Assembly (NCBI GenBank): GCA_033980235.1
Contig: CM067067.1
Location: forward strand, 310,001-374,000
DNA from: Diadema setosum
Taxonomy: Eukaryota; Echinodermata; Echinoidea; Diadematoida; Diadematidae
Length of the DNA stretch: 64,000 bases
Direction of reading: 5' to 3'
The notes under the pieces were generated by a model. That model searched no databases, was not told the DNA's origin, and worked only from the letters and a program-made list of their open reading frames with translations. The position numbers were made by a program, and so were the translations under genes. Below are positions 58,701 through 64,000 of the stretch, piece by piece; the first letter of the stretch is position 1, and each line of letters starts with the position of its first letter.

Positions 58701-59239
58701 GCGCCGGGGCCGCTCGCGCTCGTCAATAGTGTGATTGTGTACATAAACTATGATTCTGTCTAGTCTTGAAACGTGATGAGGCTATACGGCAAAAAAACTT
58801 AAGGAGCCAGCCGGGCTTTTTTCATACATTTCTGGGGAGCCCGTAGCGATTCTGGGGAGCCAATGGTCCCCGGGCTCCCGCTAAGGTCGAGCCCTGCTGT
58901 CTATAGCGGCCACAGACCCGATGGAGCCGTAGCCAAGCTGATAATTCAGTGTGTTTTCTGCTTTGTAGCCTGGCTAGTCATTCATGGGCAGCGTTCAGTG
59001 ATCACCACCGCTGCATTCATCATTCATTCAGTCATGATAATGCACTAGTGTTAGTTTTTCTTCACGAAATTTGAGATATTAATGTCCCACAGTAATCATA
59101 ACTTACACTTTTATCTTTCTAAATGAATTTTGATTTTGAACTATGGTGATATTCACGAGTAAACTTTGCAAAGAGGTGACATCTGACTATCAGGTCGCCT
59201 TCTCTTTTAAAATTCTAGCATGATAAACATTAAACTGCT

Positions 59240-60713
59240 ATACTGAAACACCTTTCACCATTGACAGTTATTGCTGACCACTGAAAACCAACCATTAAAA
59301 TACCTTTTACCATGGACATTTACTATCGACCCCTCGAACCTACCATTGAAATATTCTTGACCATTGACAGTTATCACTGACAAACCATTCAAATATATTT
59401 CACCATTGACAGTGGTTACCACTTATCACTGGAAACCTCCTATTGAAATAACTTTTACCATTAGAGTTATCAGTAACCACTGCAAAGATCGTTGAAACTC
59501 CTTTCACCACTACATGATACATGGACACATGTCTACACTTTGTAATACTTGAAGTAAATCAATTTAGATCTTAGAGCATGGTCTTCTATCTAAGTATGTT
59601 GTTAAGATGGTTGAAGGGAAATTAATCTGACTGCATCAGTGAAAAAAAAAATCATATGATTATCACATGCTTATGAGTGAGGCAATTGATAAAGGGAGGC
59701 AAAATTCCACAGGTAATGAAATGATCATAGTAACAAATACCACGGGCAATGCACTGGAAAGCTACCATTGAAATCCCCTTCATAATTGAAAGTCACTACT
59801 GACCACTCAAGAACTACAATAATGTACAATTCAAATAACTAACCACTGATGGAAACCTTACCATTGAAGTAACCTTCACCATTGACAATTGCCACTGACC
59901 ACTGGAAACCTACCATTCAAAGACCCTTCACCACAGACTTTCCACTGACCACTGGAAACCTATTCAAAGACCTTCCCCATTTACAATTTACCTCTGACCA
60001 CTGACCATTGAAAAACCCTTCAGTGAACAGTTTACCTATGACTGCTAGAAACCTACCATTCAAATACCCTTCACTATTGACAGTTACCACTGACAGCTGG
60101 AAGCCTACCATTCAAATACCCTTCACCTTTGGCAATTACCACTGACCACTGGAAACCTACCATTCAAATATCCTTCACCATTGACAGTTACCAAGACCAC
60201 TGGAAATCTACCATTTAAATACCCTTCACCATTGGTAGTTACCGCTGACCACTGGAAACTTACCATTCAGATACCCTTCACAGTTACCACTGACCACTTG
60301 AAACCTACCATTCAAATACCCTTCTCTATTGACAGTTACCACTGGAAACCTACCATTCAAATACCCTTCACCATTGACAGTTGTCACGACCACTGGAAAC
60401 GTACCATTCAATACCCTTCACCTTTGACGGTTACCAAATTACCACTGGAACCTACCATTCAAATACCCTTCACCATTGGCAGTTACCACTGACCACTGGA
60501 AACCTACCATTCAATTACCCTTCAACATTGACAGTTACCACTGACCACTAGAAACCTACCATTCAAATACCCTTCACCATTGGCAGTTACCACTGACCAC
60601 TGGAAACCTATCCCATTCAATTACCTTTCACCATTGACAGTTACCACTGACCACTGGAAACCTACCATTCAAATACTCTTCACCATTAGCAGTTACCACT
60701 GACCACTGGAACC
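59240..60713. repeat. 52-bp satellite (ACCACTGACCACTGG)
   Basis: The unit reads roughly ACCACTGACCACTGGAAACC, then TACCATTCAAATACCCTTCA, then CCATTGACAGTT. GGAAACC markers fall every 51-52 bases (for example 60151, 60202, 60254; 60395, 60447, 60498, 60551, 60602). Units before 59750 are degenerate and interrupted. The array continues at 62322-62443 and 63206-63415. Confidence 0.85.
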
Positions 60714-62321
60714 GGCTTGTGCCGAAAGGGTGGGTTGGGTGGTGGCGCGTCGCGTTAATGGGAACCCCACCCTTCGTCCAAAGCCCCCCCGGTATTGCCG
60801 AAAGGGTGCGTTGGTACTTTTTTTCATGTAAAATTAAAAGACGAGTTTTTAATTCGTATTTAACCTTCAAACAACCATTTCAAAGAGGCTATCGTCCGGA
60901 TCGGTTTCTACGCGGACAGAGAAGAGACGAAAGTTGGTCTAATTCCATTTTGTATTAAGCGCATTACAAATGTAATGTATTATTATTATTATTATGATTA
61001 TGATTATGATTATTTTTTTTAATTATTATTATTATTATGATTATTTTTTTTATTATTATTATTATTATGATTATTATGATTATTATGATTATTATTATGA
61101 TTATTATTATTATTATCATTATTATTATTATTATTATTATTATCATTATTATTATTATCATTATTATTATTATTATTATTATCATTATTATTATCATTAT
61201 TATTATTATCGGTTTACACTCTATTGCCACTTGGTCTACAGCCAGTTGGTCTAATAGACTGTTTAATATCAGTTGGTCTAATAACCGGTTGGTCTAGTCA
61301 TCATTTCGTCCAATTACTGTTTGGTCTAATTGTTATTTAGTTTAATTACTATTTGGTATTACTATTTGGTCTACAGTCAATTCGTCTAATAATAGCCATA
61401 TGGTCTATTTTTGGTCTAACACCAATTTATATCATCAAATACCGATTTGGTCTATTATGAGGTCTACATTTCGTCTAATCATCAAATGGTCTAAAATAAA
61501 ACCAAATTATTTTTTCCAATATAAATTTGGTGTATACATCATTAATTTTGGTCCATTGCCCAGTTGGTCTAGCCTCTGTCTATCATCACTTAGTCTACAC
61601 CCATTTAGTCTAACAACCATTAATCTTATTGTCATTTGGTCTAATAGCCAGCCTCCTGGTCTAATCAGGTACCATTTGGTCCAATCATCGTTTCGTCTAT
61701 ATGACCAACTGGGCTATTTATTTATTTATTTTTTTTTTTTTTGGGGGGGGGGGGCCCTTTTTATTGATGTGTACACCAAATTTATATTGGACAAATTCGG
61801 TTTCATTTTAGACAATTTGATGATTAGACGAAATGGAATTAGACCAACTCATAATAGACCAAAAATAGACCAAATGGCTATTATTAGACGAATTGAATGT
61901 AGACCAAATAGTAATTAAACCAAATAACAATTAGACCAAACAGTAATTGGACGAAATGATGACTCTGAGACCAACTGGTTATTAGACCAACTGATATTAA
62001 ACAGTCTATTAGACCAACTGGCTGTAGACCAGGTGGTAATAGAGTGTAAACCGACCTGGACGATAGCCTCTTTAAAATGGTTGTTTGAAGGTTAAATATA
62101 AATTCAGAAGTCGTCTTTTAATATAATATGAGAAAAAGTACCAACACACCCTTTCGGCAAAACCGGGGGGGCTTTGGACGAAGGGTGGGGTTCCAGTCAA
62201 CGGGACGCGACCCAACGCTCCCAACGCACCCTTTTGGCAAAACCGGGGGGGCTTTGGACGAAGGGTGGTGTTCCCATTAACGCGACGCGCCACCACCCAA
62301 CCCACCCTTTCAGCACAAGCC
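60714..62321. mobile_element. Foldback element copy 2, 9-bp target duplication
   Basis: ACTGGAACC, a piece of the 52-bp satellite, is duplicated at 60705-60713 and 62322-62330. The ends are GGCTTGTGCCGAAAGGGTGG and, in inverse, GGCTTGTGCTGAAAGGGTGG. The left arm holds CCACCCTTCGTCC units, an ATT microsatellite (60977-61211), and TTGGTCTAAT words. The right arm is the inverse with TAGACCAA words. The centre is a T run then a G run (61729-61753). At 1608 bp it lacks the insertions found in copy 1. Confidence 0.85.
60977..61211. repeat. ATT/ATG trinucleotide microsatellite
   Basis: Roughly 235 bases of ATT with scattered GAT and CAT triplets. It is absent from foldback copy 1. All frames across it encode only runs of Ile, Tyr, Asn, Asp or His. 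Confidence 0.9.
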
Positions 62322-62443
62322 ACTGGAACCTATTATTCAAATACTCTTCACCATTGGCAGTTACCACTGACCACTGGAAACCTACCATTCAATTACCCTT
62401 CAACATTGACTGTTACCACTGACCACTGGAAACCTACCATTCG
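62322..62443. repeat. 52-bp satellite, continued
   Basis: Two to three units (ACTGGAACCTATTATTCAAA, ACCACTGACCACTGGAAACC) between the foldback element and the next insertion. Confidence 0.8.
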
Positions 62444-63203
62444 TAGGGTGTGTTCATGCTCAATTTTCGAAGGCAGAATCAATGTTTTGAAACGCTGATT
62501 CAAAACGCTGATTCAAAACGCTGATTCAAAACGCCGTTCACGGGAACACTGTTTATGTTCACTTTCTTCGACCTTGGAAAGAGTGTTTGCGATTACTTCG
62601 CTGACCTCAGCATAGGCAGGTCAAATTGGGGCGCGCGCCTTTTTGAAAGTTCTGGCCTGAGTGTGTGTATTGTTCATGTTCCATAGCATGTCTAATATAA
62701 TTTCGATTGCTTTACTCATACACACATACATGAACTGTAGACAATGATCAGAAATATGAGTATTTATTTCATCGACAAATTGTTGACAAAATCGGAATGT
62801 ATGATACGTAGTAAGCTCTTCATGCATTAATATGGCTGTCACCATATACAGTAATGTACCAATAAGGAGCTCGAGGGATCAGCACAAAATCTGCAAATTG
62901 TGTTTCGCAGCACAGTAATCGAAAGGTCGGCTGGTCTGGCGCGCGCAATTTCAAGTGAACCGGAAAGGCAATGGAGATGACGTCATTTAAACGTGTATGT
63001 GATGTGAGTTGCGTTTATGCTTCCCCATCAAACTTGTTTAGTCAGAAACGCCGATCGTAAACACACTTTTTTGTGCATTTTGAAACGATGTTTTGAAACG
63101 GCGTTTATATCAAAGTGAGCAAGGACGCAACCGCGTTTTGAACTAAATGCATGTCAAAATGCTGATTCTGGCCGAAAAGGGGAAGCATAAACACGGCCAA
63201 AAA
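62444..63203. mobile_element. Inverted-repeat element in the 52-bp satellite
   Basis: The left end GGGTGTGTTCATGCTC and the inverse of the right end (GGCCGTGTTTATGCTTC) pair loosely. Inner arms share AATCAGCATTTTGA and ATGTTTTGAAACG words. A 17-bp unit with CTGATTCAAAACG is repeated three times near 62500. Satellite sequence lies directly on both sides. Confidence 0.55.
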
Positions 63204-63205
63204 CC

Positions 63206-63415
63206 CTTCACCATTGGCAGTTACCACTGACCACTGGAAACCTACCATTCAATTACCCTTCACCATTGACAGTTACCACTGACCACTGAAAACCTACCAT
63301 TCAATTACCCTTCAACAATGTTACATTGACAGTTACCTTTCATTACCTTTCAATTGCCCTTCACCATTGACAGTTACCTTTCATTACCATTCAATTACCA
63401 TTGACGATTTTTTGT
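63206..63415. repeat. 52-bp satellite, continued, degenerating rightward
   Basis: Two good units (GCAGTTACCACTGACCACTG, CAATTACCCTTCACCATTGA) followed by shortened TTACCTTTCATTACC words. Confidence 0.75.
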
Positions 63416-63871
63416 AAGGGTGTAATACTGACCCACTAGGTTTCTAGGCAATTAAATTACCTTTCATATGATATATAATTGATTGCATTTCATCAAAATT
63501 TTATTTGATAATTATGAACTAAAAAGTGTTAACTTTCATTTTGCTGAGTGTATGATAATGTGTGTTAGCTAAGCAGGTGATTCAATGGGTGGGAAAGACC
63601 ATAATTAGGTCATACCAACATACAGGCTGCACCCCAAGTTTTCCGCTGTATTTCTGCCAGAGGAGAAATCCAGGCAAGTTAAATGTTGCTCTGACAAGAA
63701 AGAGTAAAATTAACTTTTAAGTACAGCCATTAAAAAAAGAAAATGAAAATCAGGTGCAAATTAGAGAAGTTATGAAATTGCAAAGTTTTCCTAATTTTCA
63801 CAAACAGTTTTAGAACAGCCAGTATGTACATGCAAGTGGATGAGTTGATGATATGATCATTGCCTCACAAT
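63416..63871. other. No gene recognised
   Basis: Plain AT-rich sequence; nothing supportable. Confidence 0.4.
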
Positions 63872-64000
63872 CTGTCATACTCTTTGTAATATTGGAAAGA
63901 AAACACACACTCTGCAAAGGTGTGAACTGAAAAAAGAGGCTCTGAAGTACAGGGTCTATTCGCTGTACCAAGCTGTGCTACCTGTGCGATGAATGGGACA
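63872..64000. repeat. Dispersed repeat, inverse of 14946-15085, cut by window end
   Basis: GGAAAGAAAACACACACTCTG, GTACAGGGTCTATTCG and CCAAGCTGTGCTACC are the reverse complement of sequence at 14946-15085. The repeat reaches the window edge, so its full length is unknown. Confidence 0.55.

Larger units (their letters stand above)
55300..58896. mobile_element. 3.6-kb hAT-like element with 5-bp duplication
   Basis: The ends are CAGGGCTCGATCTTAAC and, in inverse, CAGGGCTCGACCTTAGC, followed by GCCAGCCGGGC-type subterminal repeats on both sides. CTGTC is duplicated at 55295-55299 and 58897-58901. Joining the flanks restores CCTGTCTATAGCGGCC of the pogo-like host element. CAGGGCTCGA is a known hAT-type terminus. 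A smaller element (55391) lies inside. The interior has no recognisable hAT transposase. Short frames such as 57003-57308 are unassigned. Confidence 0.7.

Noticed and set aside
58650..58740. CpG-rich spot (CGCTGCGCGCGCCGGGGCC) as a promoter
   Set aside because: Only about 40 bases long, inside a hAT-like element, with no gene following.
60964..61297. Poly-Ile, poly-Tyr and poly-Asn frames
   Set aside because: Direct consequence of the ATT microsatellite.

Overview
This is repeat-rich nuclear DNA from an animal, not a bacterial, phage or organelle segment. I find no intact host gene, no rRNA, no functional tRNA and no CRISPR array. The repeat families (AGGTCA-rich elements beginning with a TATGCCTCCGCC hairpin, elements rich in GTTGCCATGG, many palindromic miniature inverted-repeat elements, TTAGGG-type interstitial telomeric repeats) suggest a marine invertebrate deuterostome, most likely an echinoderm. 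That assignment rests on the look of the repeats and cannot be proven from the window.

Layout. 1-3990: low-information sequence plus an inverted-repeat element with a purine-rich centre. 3990-18890: four copies of a Helitron/Helentron-like family (called Hel-1 here) separated by palindromic miniature elements, several nested in each other. 18890-26170: degenerate tandem repeats, a 213-bp higher-order satellite, and a 593-bp tandem duplication whose second copy gained a piggyBac-like TTAA insertion. 26175-29223: a foldback element with 9-bp target duplication. 29231-34485: Hel-1 split by a 4.2-kb element with tRNA-like sequences. 36233-37507: a pogo/Tigger-like inverted-repeat element enclosing a broken reading frame that joins a Ty3/gypsy-type integrase tail to C2H2 zinc fingers. 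37606-41059: Hel-1 and a second Helitron-like family (Hel-2) lying end to end. 41300-47580: more inverted-repeat elements in plain sequence. 47583-53529: two further Hel-1 copies, one holding a giant palindrome and the other a truncated LINE. 53690-63415: ACCATTCA-type and 52-bp satellites interrupted by a 3.6-kb hAT-like element, a second foldback copy and smaller elements.

Only two stretches look protein-derived: the C-terminal part of a LINE reverse transcriptase (52247-52829, minus) and the integrase-tail/zinc-finger frame (36394-37248, minus). Both are remnants. The best evidence here is structural: terminal inverted repeats, target-site duplications and, in several cases, an uninterrupted copy of the same target elsewhere in the window. 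These give a readable order of insertions. All copy comparisons were made by eye.
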